Assembly: GCF_003634015.1 (NCBI RefSeq)
Contig: NZ_RBII01000001.1
Location: forward strand, 434,001-498,000
DNA: 64,000 nt
Direction of reading: 5' to 3'
Source of the DNA: Litorimonas taeanensis
GTDB taxonomy: Bacteria > Pseudomonadota > Alphaproteobacteria > Caulobacterales > Maricaulaceae
Shown: positions 11,297 to 21,159 of the stretch, piece by piece
How positions within the stretch are numbered: the first letter of the stretch is position 1
How the letters are laid out: each line of letters begins with the position of its first letter
The notes under the pieces: model-generated
Databases searched by the model: none
Seen by the model: only the letters and a program-made list of their open reading frames with translations
What the model was told of the DNA's origin: nothing
Translations under genes and position numbers: made by a program

Positions 11297-13185
11297 TGCG
11301 GCGGTCTAAGCTTAAAATAAACAATTCAGCCCAAGAGCAGGCGCAAGCCGAAGCGACTCTAACACGTCGTATGATTATAATGGGCGGTGGCGGCTTGACC
11401 ATGTTTGGTGTCTTGGGGGCGAGGCTTTATAATCTTCAGATTACCAATGCAGAGAACTACATCGCGCTTTCTGAGAATAACCGCTTTAACTTTAATATCA
11501 TTCTACCAAGCCGAGGCCGTATTCTGGATAGAAATGGCGAAGCTTTAGCCGTCAACACGCCGAATTACCGTGTAGTTCTTATTCCTGAACGTGCGCCAAA
11601 TATCGAACAAACTTTGCAGTCAGTAAGCGAGGTGATTGATATTAACGCGGATAGTTTGAAGCGAATCCGTCATGACATTAAATCTAACCCAGGATTTATA
11701 CCCATTACCGTTCAAGATAATGTGGAGTGGGAAGCCTTTGCGACTTTAAACATGCAGATGCCAGATCTGCCTGGAATCATACCAGAAGTCGCGGAAGGCC
11801 GTGCTTATCCGAATGGAGGTGTGTTCGCGCATACGCTTGGGTTTATCGGCCGCGCAAGTGCCGATGATATTGCCAAGGACGATGACCCACTCTTGCGGCA
11901 GCCAACATTTAGGATAGGGAAAACAGGCGTAGAAGCGAGCGCAGAGAAGCAGTTGCGCGGCAGTTCTGGACGCTTGAAAGTTGAAGTGAATGCGATGGGC
12001 CGCATCGTGCGGGAGTGGCCAGACCCAAAAGACGCCGCCAATGCAGGGGAGGACGTCTTTCTGACATTGGATGCGGAATTACAACGCTATGCGGCTCAGG
12101 AATTTGGGGAAGATAGTGGCGGTATAGCCGTTATCGACGTCTTAACAGGAGAGCTCAGAACGCTCTTATCCATGCCGAGCTTTGACGCAAATTTATTTGT
12201 GAAAGGCTTAACGCAAGCTGAAATGAATCGCCTCAATTCAGACCCGAAACGCCCCCAGTTCAATAAAGTGATTGGCGGCGGGTATCCTCCAGCGTCGACC
12301 TATAAAATGGCTGTTATGCTTGCCGCCTTGGAAAGCGGGATGATTGACCCCAAAAGATCAGTCTTTTGTTCAGGAAAAATCCGATTGGGTAATCGTGATT
12401 TCCATTGTTGGTTACGCAAAGGGCACGGCCCTGTGAATTTGCGAGAGTCTCTACAGCATTCTTGCGATTGTTATTATTATGAAATCGCTCAAATTATTGG
12501 GATTGAACGCATTGCTGATATGGCGCGCCGCCTCGGTTTTGGGCAAAGCTATGATATCGGAATTGGGGGAGAGCGTTCGGGTATCGTCCCTGATGAGGCG
12601 TGGAAGAAGAAACGGCTAGGGTCTTCTTGGCGAATGGGGGATACGCTAAATGCATCAATTGGTCAGGGATTTGTATTGGCCACACCTCTGCAACTGGCCG
12701 TCATGACCGCTCGGATTGCGAATAAACGGCAAGCTGTTACGCCGTCTCTTATAATTGGTCATGATATTCCGCAATTTAACAATTTAGGCATAAATTTAGA
12801 GCATCTCGCTTTTGTGCAAGATGCCATGTACTCTGTTTGCGAAGAACCGGGTGGCACCGCTTATCGTGTAGATAGCCTAAAACTAGGCGGGCTGAAAATG
12901 GCCGGGAAAACAGGAACGGGACAAGTTAGAGGTATTTCAAAAAGCGAACGCGAACAGGGCGTTCGGTCCAATAACAACACGCCTTGGGAACTCAGAGACC
13001 ATTCCATTTTCGTTGGTTTTGCACCTTATGACAATCCGCGATTTGCGGTGGCGACAATTGTTGAACATGGTGGTTCGGGAGCGGGCCGCGCGGCTAATAT
13101 CACACGCTCTGTCTTGTCAGAGACTTTGCGTAGGGATGGATTAGGGCCGCGTAGTGAAACAGTGACCAAAACGCAGGCGTTATAA
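11296..13185 (+). CDS. mrdA: Penicillin-binding protein 2 (peptidoglycan transpeptidase)
   Basis: 629-residue class B PBP that crosslinks new lateral-wall peptidoglycan. One membrane helix lies near 25-45. The PBP dimerisation domain includes LPSRGRILDRNGEALAVN. The transpeptidase domain has active-site S334-TYK337, a SxN-type motif near 385 (HSCDCYYY) and KTGTGQ near 535. All three catalytic motifs are present. Overlaps both mreD and rodA by one base. The partner SEDS polymerase is RodA next door. Confidence 0.97.
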   Translation: MRRSKLKINNSAQEQAQAEATLTRRMIIMGGGGLTMFGVLGARLYNLQITNAENYIALSENNRFNFNIILPSRGRILDRNGEALAVNTPNYRVVLIPERAPNIEQTLQSVSEVIDINADSLKRIRHDIKSNPGFIPITVQDNVEWEAFATLNMQMPDLPGIIPEVAEGRAYPNGGVFAHTLGFIGRASADDIAKDDDPLLRQPTFRIGKTGVEASAEKQLRGSSGRLKVEVNAMGRIVREWPDPKDAANAGEDVFLTLDAELQRYAAQEFGEDSGGIAVIDVLTGELRTLLSMPSFDANLFVKGLTQAEMNRLNSDPKRPQFNKVIGGGYPPASTYKMAVMLAALESGMIDPKRSVFCSGKIRLGNRDFHCWLRKGHGPVNLRESLQHSCDCYYYEIAQIIGIERIADMARRLGFGQSYDIGIGGERSGIVPDEAWKKKRLGSSWRMGDTLNASIGQGFVLATPLQLAVMTARIANKRQAVTPSLIIGHDIPQFNNLGINLEHLAFVQDAMYSVCEEPGGTAYRVDSLKLGGLKMAGKTGTGQVRGISKSEREQGVRSNNNTPWELRDHSIFVGFAPYDNPRFAVATIVEHGGSGAGRAANITRSVLSETLRRDGLGPRSETVTKTQAL

Positions 13186-14327
13186 TGGTTGGATTATCAC
13201 CATTTGCAACGCCCGGCTTACCTATGCGGGAAAAGCTATATGAGGTGAATTGGCTGTTACCTGTGTTGATTGGTGTCATCGGCTTGATTGGTGTCGTCAT
13301 GATTTACGCCGCAACGGATGGTGTATGGTCACGCGGTGCGGCGCAACATGCAATCCGTATTGGAGTTGCTGGACTGATTATGTTGGGGGTGGCCTTAATA
13401 GATATACGTGTTTGGTATGTCTTGGCTTACCCAGCCTTCATAGGCTCATTATTCCTGTTGTTAGGGGTCGAGTTTTTCGGTGTCTCTGTGAATGGATCGC
13501 AGCGCTGGATTGATTTAGGGGTGACGCGTGTTCAACCCTCAGAGCTCATGAAGCTATCCATCGTCCTGACCTTGGCGCGATATTATCATGACCTAGAGAG
13601 GTGGCGCGTTTCCCATGTAAGCGGATTAGCCGGGGCATTGGCGATTATCGGCATGCCAATGATTCTTATATTACGGCAACCTGATCTCGGCACGACGCTT
13701 CTTTTGGGGGCGACTGGAGTAGCTATCGTGTTTTTAGCTGGAGTGAATTGGCGTATTATTTCTCTGGCCGCTATTTTCTCAGCCATTGGGGTGCCTCTGT
13801 TCTTAACTTATGGGTTAGCGGATTATCAACGAGGGCGTATCTTGACATTCTTAAACCCTTCGAGAGATCCTGGCGGTGCGAGCTATCATATCACGCAGTC
13901 GAAAATCGCGCTGGGTAGCGGCGGTGTGTCTGGCAAAGGCTTCATGAAAGGCACACAAAGGCAAGGGGATTATGTCCCTGAAAATCGCACGGACTTTATC
14001 TTTACAGTCATTGGGGAGGAGTTCGGGTTAGTGGGCAGCTTGCTGACAATTAGTTTGTATATCGCGGTCATAGGTCTGTGTTTATATTTAGTGACACAGT
14101 GCAAAGCGATGTTTTCAAAGCTATTAATTCTTGGGCTAACAACGACATTTACGCTCTATATTTTCATTAATTTAGGGATGGTTATGGGGCTTATGCCAGT
14201 TGTGGGTGTACCATTACCGTTAATCTCTTATGGCGGCACAGTTATCTTGGCGGTGATGTTTGGCTTTGGTCTTATTCTATCAGCGCATTTACACCGTAAC
14301 GTAGAATTGCCGCGTAGCGGATTTTAA
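13185..14327 (+). CDS. rodA: SEDS peptidoglycan glycosyltransferase RodA
   Basis: 380-residue polytopic membrane protein of the SEDS family. It polymerises lipid II glycan strands together with PBP2. It has about ten helices, with the family signatures NGSQRWIDLG near 103, RQPDLGTT near 165, the large loop GKGFMKGTQRQGDYVPENRTDFIFTV (around 245-265, with the catalytic Asp in TDF) and PLISYGGT near 345. Last gene of the mre operon. I see no strong terminator after it. Confidence 0.97.
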   Translation: MVGLSPFATPGLPMREKLYEVNWLLPVLIGVIGLIGVVMIYAATDGVWSRGAAQHAIRIGVAGLIMLGVALIDIRVWYVLAYPAFIGSLFLLLGVEFFGVSVNGSQRWIDLGVTRVQPSELMKLSIVLTLARYYHDLERWRVSHVSGLAGALAIIGMPMILILRQPDLGTTLLLGATGVAIVFLAGVNWRIISLAAIFSAIGVPLFLTYGLADYQRGRILTFLNPSRDPGGASYHITQSKIALGSGGVSGKGFMKGTQRQGDYVPENRTDFIFTVIGEEFGLVGSLLTISLYIAVIGLCLYLVTQCKAMFSKLLILGLTTTFTLYIFINLGMVMGLMPVVGVPLPLISYGGTVILAVMFGFGLILSAHLHRNVELPRSGF

Positions 14328-14455
14328 AGTTCAAACCTCAATAAGTGAGTAACAGATTGCGCCTGTTCACTTGACCCCGCGTTAATATGTCGTAATCAGA
14401 CTTTAAAAATTCGCTCACAGAAAGCGATTTTGACGAAATATTAAAGGGATCATAT

Positions 14456-15823
14456 ATGGCTATTCAATCTGGGCCGGGCACGGCGCAATGGTCGTCGCGT
14501 TTTGCATTTATCATGGCAGCAGTTGGCTCATCCGTTGGGCTGGGTAATCTGTGGCGTTTCTCGGCAGAGCTGGGCACAAATGGTGGGGCCGCGTTCCTGA
14601 TTGTCTATATTGCATGTATCATCCTTGTTGGTGTGCCCGTTCTAATGGGTGAGTATATTATTGGACGAGCAGGGCAGGCCTCATCCGCGATTGAATCTGT
14701 GAATGACCTAACGCGCCGGAGTAAAGTCTCAGGCTTTTGGGCATCTGGCGCTTGGTTTGGTATGTCTGCGTCCTTCCTTGTTGTGAGTTTCTATTGTGTC
14801 GTTGCGGCTTGGGTATTGGCTTATATTCCAAAGTTCCTATTCGGCGGTTTTAATGGGCAAACACCGGATGCGGTGGCAGGCCAATTTGGGTCAATGCTTG
14901 AAAATCCAATGAGTGTTTTGCCTTGGTTCATTGCCTTTGGCCTGTTGACGACATGGTTAGTTTCACGCGGGGTAAACAAAGGTATCGAAGTAGCGGCCAA
15001 AGTTTTGATGCCGATATTTTTCCTTCTTTTGGCGGGATTGGCTTTATATTCAATTATTACAGGAATCGCGTCTGGCGGAACGGCCGAAGCATTTGGTTTC
15101 ATGTTTACACCAGATTTTTCAAAAATTACGCCGCAAGTGGCAACGTCAGCTTTGGGGCAAGCCTGTTTCTCTATTAGTATCGGTAATGCGATCATGATTA
15201 CTTATGGGTCCTATCTGCCTCGTGATGTCAGTATTCCTAAAGCGGCTGTGACGGTTTCGTTTGTGGATACGCTTGTCGCGATTATTGCTGGTCTAGCTAT
15301 TTTCCCAATCGTGTTCTCTCATAATTTGGACTTCAGCGCGGGTGCGGGAATTTTCTTCCAAACGCTACCAACCGCGCTTGGTGGGACAACAATTGGTAAT
15401 ATTGTTGGTGCGGCGTTCTTTTTCTTGGCGTTCTTTGCTGCGATCACTTCGTCTGTATCCTTGCTTGAGCCTTCAGTCGCCTATGTTGCGGAGAAGTTTA
15501 AGATTGCGAAGAGCCGAGCGGCTTGGCTGACGGGGGGCGCTATTATGCTCCTTGGTTTGGGCTCTTTATATAGCCCTAAATTCTTCGATTTCATCGACAC
15601 AGGCCTAGCGGGCCCCATTCTCGCACCATTGTCAGCGCTCTTAATTTCTCTGTTTGTGGGTTGGCGATTAGACCGCGCAATTCTTGCAAATGAGATTGCA
15701 GGAGACGGCCAGAAAATTGGTGAGTTTATCGTTGTTCTCACGAAGTATGTCGCACCTATATTTATGGGTATTGTGCTTGTATGGGGAACCTATTCTAAAT
15801 GGGTTGCACCGCTTTTATCCTAA
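14456..15823 (+). CDS. Sodium-dependent transporter of the SNF (neurotransmitter:sodium symporter) family
   Basis: 455-residue LeuT-fold protein with about 12 helices. The signature is near the start: FIMAAVGSSVGLGNLWRF, the unwound helix 1 that binds sodium and substrate, followed by GGAAFLIVYI. TITSSVSLLEP-like helix 8 residues (AAITSSVSLLEPSVAY) carry the second sodium site. Bacterial members take up amino acids such as leucine, tryptophan or tyrosine. The substrate here is not predictable. Start AAGGGATCATATATG. Single-gene unit, with about 130 bp of upstream space. Confidence 0.93.
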   Translation: MAIQSGPGTAQWSSRFAFIMAAVGSSVGLGNLWRFSAELGTNGGAAFLIVYIACIILVGVPVLMGEYIIGRAGQASSAIESVNDLTRRSKVSGFWASGAWFGMSASFLVVSFYCVVAAWVLAYIPKFLFGGFNGQTPDAVAGQFGSMLENPMSVLPWFIAFGLLTTWLVSRGVNKGIEVAAKVLMPIFFLLLAGLALYSIITGIASGGTAEAFGFMFTPDFSKITPQVATSALGQACFSISIGNAIMITYGSYLPRDVSIPKAAVTVSFVDTLVAIIAGLAIFPIVFSHNLDFSAGAGIFFQTLPTALGGTTIGNIVGAAFFFLAFFAAITSSVSLLEPSVAYVAEKFKIAKSRAAWLTGGAIMLLGLGSLYSPKFFDFIDTGLAGPILAPLSALLISLFVGWRLDRAILANEIAGDGQKIGEFIVVLTKYVAPIFMGIVLVWGTYSKWVAPLLS

Positions 15824-16031
15824 GGGTGACTGTATTTGTATCGCGCCGTGAGCTTTCCAATTCTTAATGGGGCTCACTGCTGATTCATTCTTGTGTTCTT
15901 CTGGTTATGATTTTAACCAATTATTGGGGATAGACGTTCAAGGTGGGTTCAGCATCTTTCTTCTAAAGACGAAGGGTCGTTATTGCTTGTTCATCGGGTG
16001 AATAAGCGAACGCCGGGTTAGGGATTACTCT

Positions 16032-16652
16032 ATGGGCAATAGCCTGAAATTTTTGCATGTTGCGGCCTTATGTGGCTGCCTGTTCAGCTCGGCTTGTGCC
16101 ACGGTTGATATGACGGATATGGCGAAAACCTCTTCTAACCCCATTAGCCAAGTCGTGGATGTAAATGTTGTAGAGCGAGCGGCATCAAAGCTATATGCCG
16201 CCTTTACGAATAAGGGATTTGTAGCCAAAACCTCTCGTAATAAAATGCATTCTGCTGCGATGACCTTGTTGAAAGGTCTTCAAAAAACCCCCTTAAGTCA
16301 TGAAGATGATTATGCCCATAATGTTGGGTCATGGGACGCCCTCCAAGCGGATGTTATCATGGCGCAGGGGCATGTGGATCAAACGCGTCAAGCCGCTGAA
16401 ATTTACCTCGCTATGGCCCCAGGCAATAAGTCCTTGCGCAAAGAACTCATGAGCCTCGAAAAGTCATTATTAGCAGCCAATGAAGCAAAGCAAAGCTTCT
16501 CTGAAGCCGAAGCGCTTTATACATCTCCTACACGTCCTGCCTTGCTTGAAAGCTACACAACAAGTGTGGACGAACTTAGGACGATTACCGATGCATTCGG
16601 ACAACGTGTTCGCGCTGAACTTATAGAGGCAGAAAAAGCCTCAAACGCCTAA
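16032..16652 (+). CDS. Hypothetical lipoprotein
   Basis: 206 residues. The N-terminal hydrophobic stretch ends in a lipobox (FSSAC, Cys about 23), so the product is a predicted lipoprotein. The rest is soluble and largely helical, with two tetratricopeptide-like helical pairs around AAEIYLAMAPGNKSL and a long helical segment near 140-170. It matches no family I recognise. It sits about 95 bp before the Mla operon on the same strand and might belong to envelope lipid maintenance, but that is guesswork from position. Confidence 0.72.
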   Translation: MGNSLKFLHVAALCGCLFSSACATVDMTDMAKTSSNPISQVVDVNVVERAASKLYAAFTNKGFVAKTSRNKMHSAAMTLLKGLQKTPLSHEDDYAHNVGSWDALQADVIMAQGHVDQTRQAAEIYLAMAPGNKSLRKELMSLEKSLLAANEAKQSFSEAEALYTSPTRPALLESYTTSVDELRTITDAFGQRVRAELIEAEKASNA

Positions 16653-16747
16653 ACATCGACTGACATCTGGGCGTTACCCTCACTTTATTGTAAGACAATC
16701 GAAACCTTAGCTTGACGAAGCGTTGAACTGTTTGCACCATTACCCAA

Positions 16748-17899
16748 ATGGCTGACACTGCACATTATACACTAGAGACTAGCGGAGATACGCTACGCGT
16801 TCATGCCTATGGGCAATGGACAATGAATAATGCCAATAAGCTCTTTGAACAGTTGAGAAAAGACGAAGTGGGGCTAGAGGCCTCGCATGTTGAGTATAAT
16901 TTCTCTGAGTTAGAATCATTAGATACATCTGGGGCCTATATTCTTGGGCGGTTGATGGAGAAGCGCGGCCCTCAATTTGAAGGGCAGGGCTTGTTGTTGC
17001 GAAAATGGGAGGTGGTCTCGGGCACTGAAGGGCAGTTGACCCTGATGCGGGCGGCCTGTGATGCAACACTGGGGGATCCCCCAAAAACAACGCGGCCTTG
17101 GTATGATGCGCTCTATCGCCTGGGGCGTGCTACTGAGAGATTTGGAATAGAAGTCTATGAGACTCTCGTCTTTATCGGTCATTTCTTTGCTGTGTTTGGG
17201 CGATTATGTCTGACACCCCATAAAATTCGTTGGAAAGCCGTTGTTGCTCTCATTGAAAAGGTCGGGCTAGATGCCGCGCCGATTGTGATGGTTCTAAGCT
17301 TCTTCATTGGGGCTGTGATTGCCTATATGGGCGCCAATCTCTTGGCGTCTTTCGGGGCGAGTGTCTTTATGGTTGATTTGGTCGGCTTTTCCGTCCTGAG
17401 AGAATTGGCCCCTATTATTACGGCCATCCTTTTGGCGGGGCGCTCTGATTCTGCTTTCACCGCACAAATTGGCGCCATGAAAATGCGACAAGAAATTGAT
17501 GCAATGACAGTCATTGGACTGGATACATATGAAACGCTTGTTGTGCCTCGCGCCTTGGCTTGTATTGTTTCTACGCCCATTCTGACCTTCCTTGCGATGA
17601 TGAGTGGTGTGTTTGGCGGTATGCTTGTGGCTTGGGGCGGCGGCGCGGATATTTCTCCATCGCTCTTTCTTAACCGTTTCAGAGAGGCGATAGACACGAC
17701 ACAGCTTTGGGTCGGGTTGGCGAAGACACCTTTCTTTGGTCTTATCATCGCGATTATTGGTTGCCGACAGGGTTTGGCCGTCACGGGGAGTGTTGATTCT
17801 CTTGGAGAGCGTACAACGACCAGCGTTGTGCAGGCCATTTTTGCCGTTATCGCATTGGACGCGCTCTTTGCTATCCTCTTCTTCCAATTGGGGATCTAA
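16748..17899 (+). CDS. mlaE: MlaE-type ABC transporter permease with N-terminal STAS domain
   Basis: 383 residues. Residues 1-125 form a STAS-like domain (YNFSELESLDTSGAYILGRL). The rest is the five-helix MlaE permease, with VPRALACIVSTPILTF and a C-terminal GLIIAIIGCRQGLAV. In E. coli the STAS protein MlaB is separate; here it is fused to the permease, a common variant. The complex moves phospholipids between inner and outer membrane to keep the outer leaflet asymmetric. One-base overlap with the ATPase gene. Confidence 0.94.
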   Translation: MADTAHYTLETSGDTLRVHAYGQWTMNNANKLFEQLRKDEVGLEASHVEYNFSELESLDTSGAYILGRLMEKRGPQFEGQGLLLRKWEVVSGTEGQLTLMRAACDATLGDPPKTTRPWYDALYRLGRATERFGIEVYETLVFIGHFFAVFGRLCLTPHKIRWKAVVALIEKVGLDAAPIVMVLSFFIGAVIAYMGANLLASFGASVFMVDLVGFSVLRELAPIITAILLAGRSDSAFTAQIGAMKMRQEIDAMTVIGLDTYETLVVPRALACIVSTPILTFLAMMSGVFGGMLVAWGGGADISPSLFLNRFREAIDTTQLWVGLAKTPFFGLIIAIIGCRQGLAVTGSVDSLGERTTTSVVQAIFAVIALDALFAILFFQLGI

Positions 17900-18708
17900 T
17901 GGTTGATTTCACGAAAAGCGATGAACCCCCGATCGAGGCGCGCGGTATTCTCACTCAGTTTGGGACAAAGGTTATTCATGAGAATTTAGACTTTCGGATG
18001 AATAGACGAGAAATTGTCGGTCTTGTTGGCGGCTCTGGGGCTGGGAAGTCTGTTCTGATGAACACGCTCTTGGGGTTAAAAGAACCCGAAGGCGGCAGTG
18101 TTCGGTATTTCGGAAAACAAAGAGATGCCTTGAGTGTGTCCGAACGCAAATCTATCAATAATGAAATCGGAGTCCTATTTCAGGGCGGGGCCTTGTTCTC
18201 TTCGATGACGGTCCGGCAAAACATCATGGTGCCCTTGCGCGAGCATACGGATATGTCCGAAGCTTTGATGCAAGAATTGGCGGATATGAAGGTACATATG
18301 GTGGGGCTACCGCCAGAAGCCGCAACGCTTTACCCGTCCGATTTGTCTGGCGGGATGAAGAAGCGAGCAGGGCTAGCCCGTTCTTTGGCGCTCGACCCCA
18401 CATTGCTGTTCTTGGATGAACCAACCGCAGGGCTTGACCCCATTGGTGCGCACGCCTTTGATCAATTAATCTTGGGTTTGAAAGACGCCATGAACCTGAC
18501 CGTCTTGATGGTGACACATGATTTAGACAGTTTATATGCGATTTGTGACCGCGTTGCGGTTTTAGTTGATAAACGCATTGCAATCGCCGATAAGCTAGAA
18601 GCCGTGCAAAATTACGATCACCCTTGGGTGAAAGAATATTTTGGAGGCCCGCGATCGCGGGCGGCAATGTCGGCCCGAGTGAACAGTAAACAAGACAAAA
18701 AAACGTAA
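17899..18708 (+). CDS. mlaF: MlaF-type ABC transporter ATPase
   Basis: 269-residue ATPase that powers the Mla lipid transporter. Walker A is GGSGAGKS (44-51), the signature is DLSGGMKKRAGLARSLA and Walker B is LLFLDEPTAGLDP. The switch His is in VTHDLDS. The C-terminal extension (WVKEYFGGPRSRAA) is typical of MlaF and contacts the neighbouring subunit. Coupled to the permease gene and 24 bp from the MCE gene. Confidence 0.96.
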   Translation: MVDFTKSDEPPIEARGILTQFGTKVIHENLDFRMNRREIVGLVGGSGAGKSVLMNTLLGLKEPEGGSVRYFGKQRDALSVSERKSINNEIGVLFQGGALFSSMTVRQNIMVPLREHTDMSEALMQELADMKVHMVGLPPEAATLYPSDLSGGMKKRAGLARSLALDPTLLFLDEPTAGLDPIGAHAFDQLILGLKDAMNLTVLMVTHDLDSLYAICDRVAVLVDKRIAIADKLEAVQNYDHPWVKEYFGGPRSRAAMSARVNSKQDKKT

Positions 18709-18732
18709 GTAACGAAATCGGCTGATAGAACC

Positions 18733-19710
18733 ATGGAAAACAAAGCCCATTATGCCTTGATTGGATTTTTTGTCCTGATGTCATTTTTGGCAGTCATCGC
18801 CTTTATTCTTTGGTTGTCGAATGCCCAGCTCGATCAACAATTTGATGAATATGAAGTCAGCTTTACAGGGCCAGTCCGCGGTCTGTCCCAAGGCAGCGAA
18901 GTGCGTTTTAATGGATTGAAAGTCGGTGAGGTAGCCAAGCTCGGCCTTGATCCTGAAGATGCTAATAATGTTATTGCGAGTATCCAAGTTGACGAACAAA
19001 CTCCCGTTGATACCAAATCCTATGCCCGCCTAGAACCTTTGGGGCTGACGGGGCTGAGCTATATTCAAATCTTTTCTGGTGGTGAGGGGTTTCCTTTATT
19101 GAAAGATTTGCCCGGTCGTGGCCCCAAAAGAATTGAAGGGCAAATGAGCCAAATAGAAACATTTTTGGATGATGGGGGATCTGTTATCGAAAGTGCGGCC
19201 AATGCTCTGAACCGCGTAAATGCTGTATTGTCTCCTGACGCTGTTGCGGATTTCCACGGTATTCTTAAAAACATCGAATTTATCACAGCCAATATTGATA
19301 GCTCTAAGCTCGATATTGGTGAGTTTAACATGATGATTATCTCTATTCGTAAAGCAGCCGATGCTCTGGCCCTAACGGCAGATAGCCTGACGCAGACGAG
19401 TGACACAATAAACACTATTGCAAATAATGATGTGCGCGCATTGCTGACCAAAGCAGAAGGCAGTCTGAGAACCATTGATGGAGCAGTAGCGTCATTTGAT
19501 ACTTTGGCCGGTAATGGTGACGAGCTTGTCACCGACGCACGCGACGCCATTAACCGCCTATCGAATTCAGGCCTCACCGATTTAGAAGAAACGGTGGATA
19601 CTATCCGCCGTCTTGTCAGTACCTTTAGCCGCATTGCTGATAGTCTTGAGCAAAACCCTGCGCAGTTCATCGTAGGGACAGAACGCGAAACGGTGGAGTT
19701 GCCGCAATGA
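18733..19710 (+). CDS. mlaD: MlaD-type MCE domain lipid-binding protein
   Basis: 325 residues. A membrane anchor helix (about 8-28) is followed by one MCE domain (about 38-115, with GPVRGLSQGSEVRFNGLKVGEV and GLTGLSYIQI). A long helical, coiled-coil-like region rich in Asn, Asp and Ser follows (about 140-310). MCE hexamers form the periplasmic lipid tunnel of Mla systems. The last bases overlap the next gene (TGATG-type overlap), so this is one operon with the ATPase and the following lipoprotein. Confidence 0.95.
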   Translation: MENKAHYALIGFFVLMSFLAVIAFILWLSNAQLDQQFDEYEVSFTGPVRGLSQGSEVRFNGLKVGEVAKLGLDPEDANNVIASIQVDEQTPVDTKSYARLEPLGLTGLSYIQIFSGGEGFPLLKDLPGRGPKRIEGQMSQIETFLDDGGSVIESAANALNRVNAVLSPDAVADFHGILKNIEFITANIDSSKLDIGEFNMMIISIRKAADALALTADSLTQTSDTINTIANNDVRALLTKAEGSLRTIDGAVASFDTLAGNGDELVTDARDAINRLSNSGLTDLEETVDTIRRLVSTFSRIADSLEQNPAQFIVGTERETVELPQ

Positions 19711-20330
19711 TGAAATCCATACGTTTAGGAGCCTTCCTACTTTCAGCGCCATTCTTGGCACATTGTAATATACTCCCAGATCCTGCCCCCGCGGATACAA
19801 TTTATCGCCTTGGCTCTATCCCTATGGCGGTGACAGCTGATTCTGACGCGCATGTTATTCGCGTGGACCGCCCGAGCGCTCCGATGATATTCCAAACGCG
19901 CGATGTTGTGGTGTCTCCGGATGGGCAAAGATTGGCCACTGCGGCGCAGGCAAGATGGGCCGAAGCCATGCCGATATTAGTGCAAACGGCCTTCATTGAT
20001 GTCTTGGCGTCGAATACCAAACTCATTGGCGTTATGCCTATTTCTGGTGCGCGTACAGATACGCGGGTGCAGCTCAGTATTAAAAATTTCGAAGCCCAAT
20101 TCGACCAAGGCGAAAACAAAGCGCCTCTCGCTGTTGTGGCTTTCTCTGTAACATTTGCTAATGCCTCCAATAGAAACCTCTTGGGCACATATGATGTTCG
20201 CAAAGAATATCGCGCCTCGGCGGCTTCGGTCTCTGCTATTGTTGACGCCATATCTAAAGCCAATGTTGAGGCTTTGGCTGACGTGGCAGATTGGCTGGAA
20301 AAGCAACCTGCGCATAAATTAAAATCATAG
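19707..20330 (+). CDS. ABC-type transport auxiliary lipoprotein (PqiC-like)
   Basis: 207 residues with an N-terminal lipobox (FLAHC, Cys about 19), so it is a lipoprotein. The body resembles the ABC_trans_aux/PqiC family: YRLGSIP near the start, then VDRPSAPMIFQTRDVVVSPDGQ and ARWAEAMPILVQTAFID. Such proteins work with MCE transporters in the periplasm or outer membrane. It overlaps mlaD by four bases and ends the operon. The E. coli-style MlaC carrier is not present here; this lipoprotein may fill part of that role. Confidence 0.85.
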   Translation: MMKSIRLGAFLLSAPFLAHCNILPDPAPADTIYRLGSIPMAVTADSDAHVIRVDRPSAPMIFQTRDVVVSPDGQRLATAAQARWAEAMPILVQTAFIDVLASNTKLIGVMPISGARTDTRVQLSIKNFEAQFDQGENKAPLAVVAFSVTFANASNRNLLGTYDVRKEYRASAASVSAIVDAISKANVEALADVADWLEKQPAHKLKS

Positions 20331-20341
20331 GGCGGCCTGAA

Positions 20342-20953
20342 CTATGCTTCGCTCTCCCTCGTTGCCTCCGACTCTGACTCTAAGGGGGCGGCGTTAACGG
20401 GCGGCTGGGCCGCAGTGGATAGTTGTCTTTCTCGTCTGGCCTTCCACCAAAAAATACTGCCGAAAAATATAATCAAGCCTATCGCAATAAGCGGTAGCAT
20501 GAATTCGATTTGGTCGCCCACCATCTCGCCGAGATAATGACAAATCCCGAAAATCACTAAGGCATAGAGAAAAGCGGTTATCGCAATGATTCCACAAAAT
20601 TTGGGGTAAGAGACTTTGAAATAGCCGCAAGCGACATAGGCCGGAATACGGGCGAGGGGAAGAAAGCGCGCGCCGAGTAATGTGAAAAACAGGTGTTTTT
20701 GGACTTTCTCTTGTAAGTCTGCGACATGTTTCTTTTCAGCAAAGCTTCTGGCGCGTTTATGTTTCAAGGCAGCCCAGCCAATCCAATATTTCCAAATGTC
20801 TGAGAAAAATAATCCTATGAGGATAACAATGAATACATTCGGAAAATGTGCAGGGTTAGAGGCCGATAAGGTGGCGGCTGTGATAACGGCAGCGTCTTCT
20901 TGGACAAAGGGCCCAAGAGCGATTCCAAGATATAATAGCCAGTTGGGATCCAT
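20342..20953 (-). CDS. DedA family (SNARE-associated/VTT domain) membrane protein
   Basis: 203-residue membrane protein of the DedA family, whose best-known members flip undecaprenyl phosphate or phosphatidylethanolamine-type lipids. It shows the early acidic motif VQEDAAVITAATLS near residue 16, the re-entrant GARFLPLARIPAYVACGY near 93-110 and several helices. The C-terminus is a charged soluble tail. Convergent with the PqiC-like lipoprotein (11 bp gap). Lipid role fits the neighbouring Mla operon, but they are on opposite strands. Confidence 0.88.
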   Translation of the reverse strand: MDPNWLLYLGIALGPFVQEDAAVITAATLSASNPAHFPNVFIVILIGLFFSDIWKYWIGWAALKHKRARSFAEKKHVADLQEKVQKHLFFTLLGARFLPLARIPAYVACGYFKVSYPKFCGIIAITAFLYALVIFGICHYLGEMVGDQIEFMLPLIAIGLIIFFGSIFWWKARRERQLSTAAQPPVNAAPLESESEATRESEA

Positions 20954-21131
20954 ATTTTCGGCATCTTCGTGGTGAAAGCCATCGCTGGCAAGGTCAGTAC
21001 AGCCTTCTATGGCTGAAATTTACTAAGATTCAAGCGTTAGTGCCCATTGCGTAGAGCGGCGCGTCATGACATAAGGCGCGAAATTTTAACCCCTAATTTG
21101 GGGCAATAAAGCCTTATGCCTTGTTCGCCCC

Positions 21132-21137
21132 TATAAT
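21132..21137 (+). promoter_or_regulatory. Candidate -10 element of tig
   Basis: A perfect TATAAT lies 22 bp before the chosen tig start. I find no good -35 at the right distance, so the element alone is weak evidence. Between dedA and this site there is also a small CCCC/GGGG stem at 21090-21103. Confidence 0.3.
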
Positions 21138-21159
21138 TGACACACGATGGACGCCCGTC

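Noticed and set aside
17294-17887. Long minus-strand frames opposite the Mla permease
   Set aside because: Antisense shadows of a well-supported membrane protein gene; no family resemblance.
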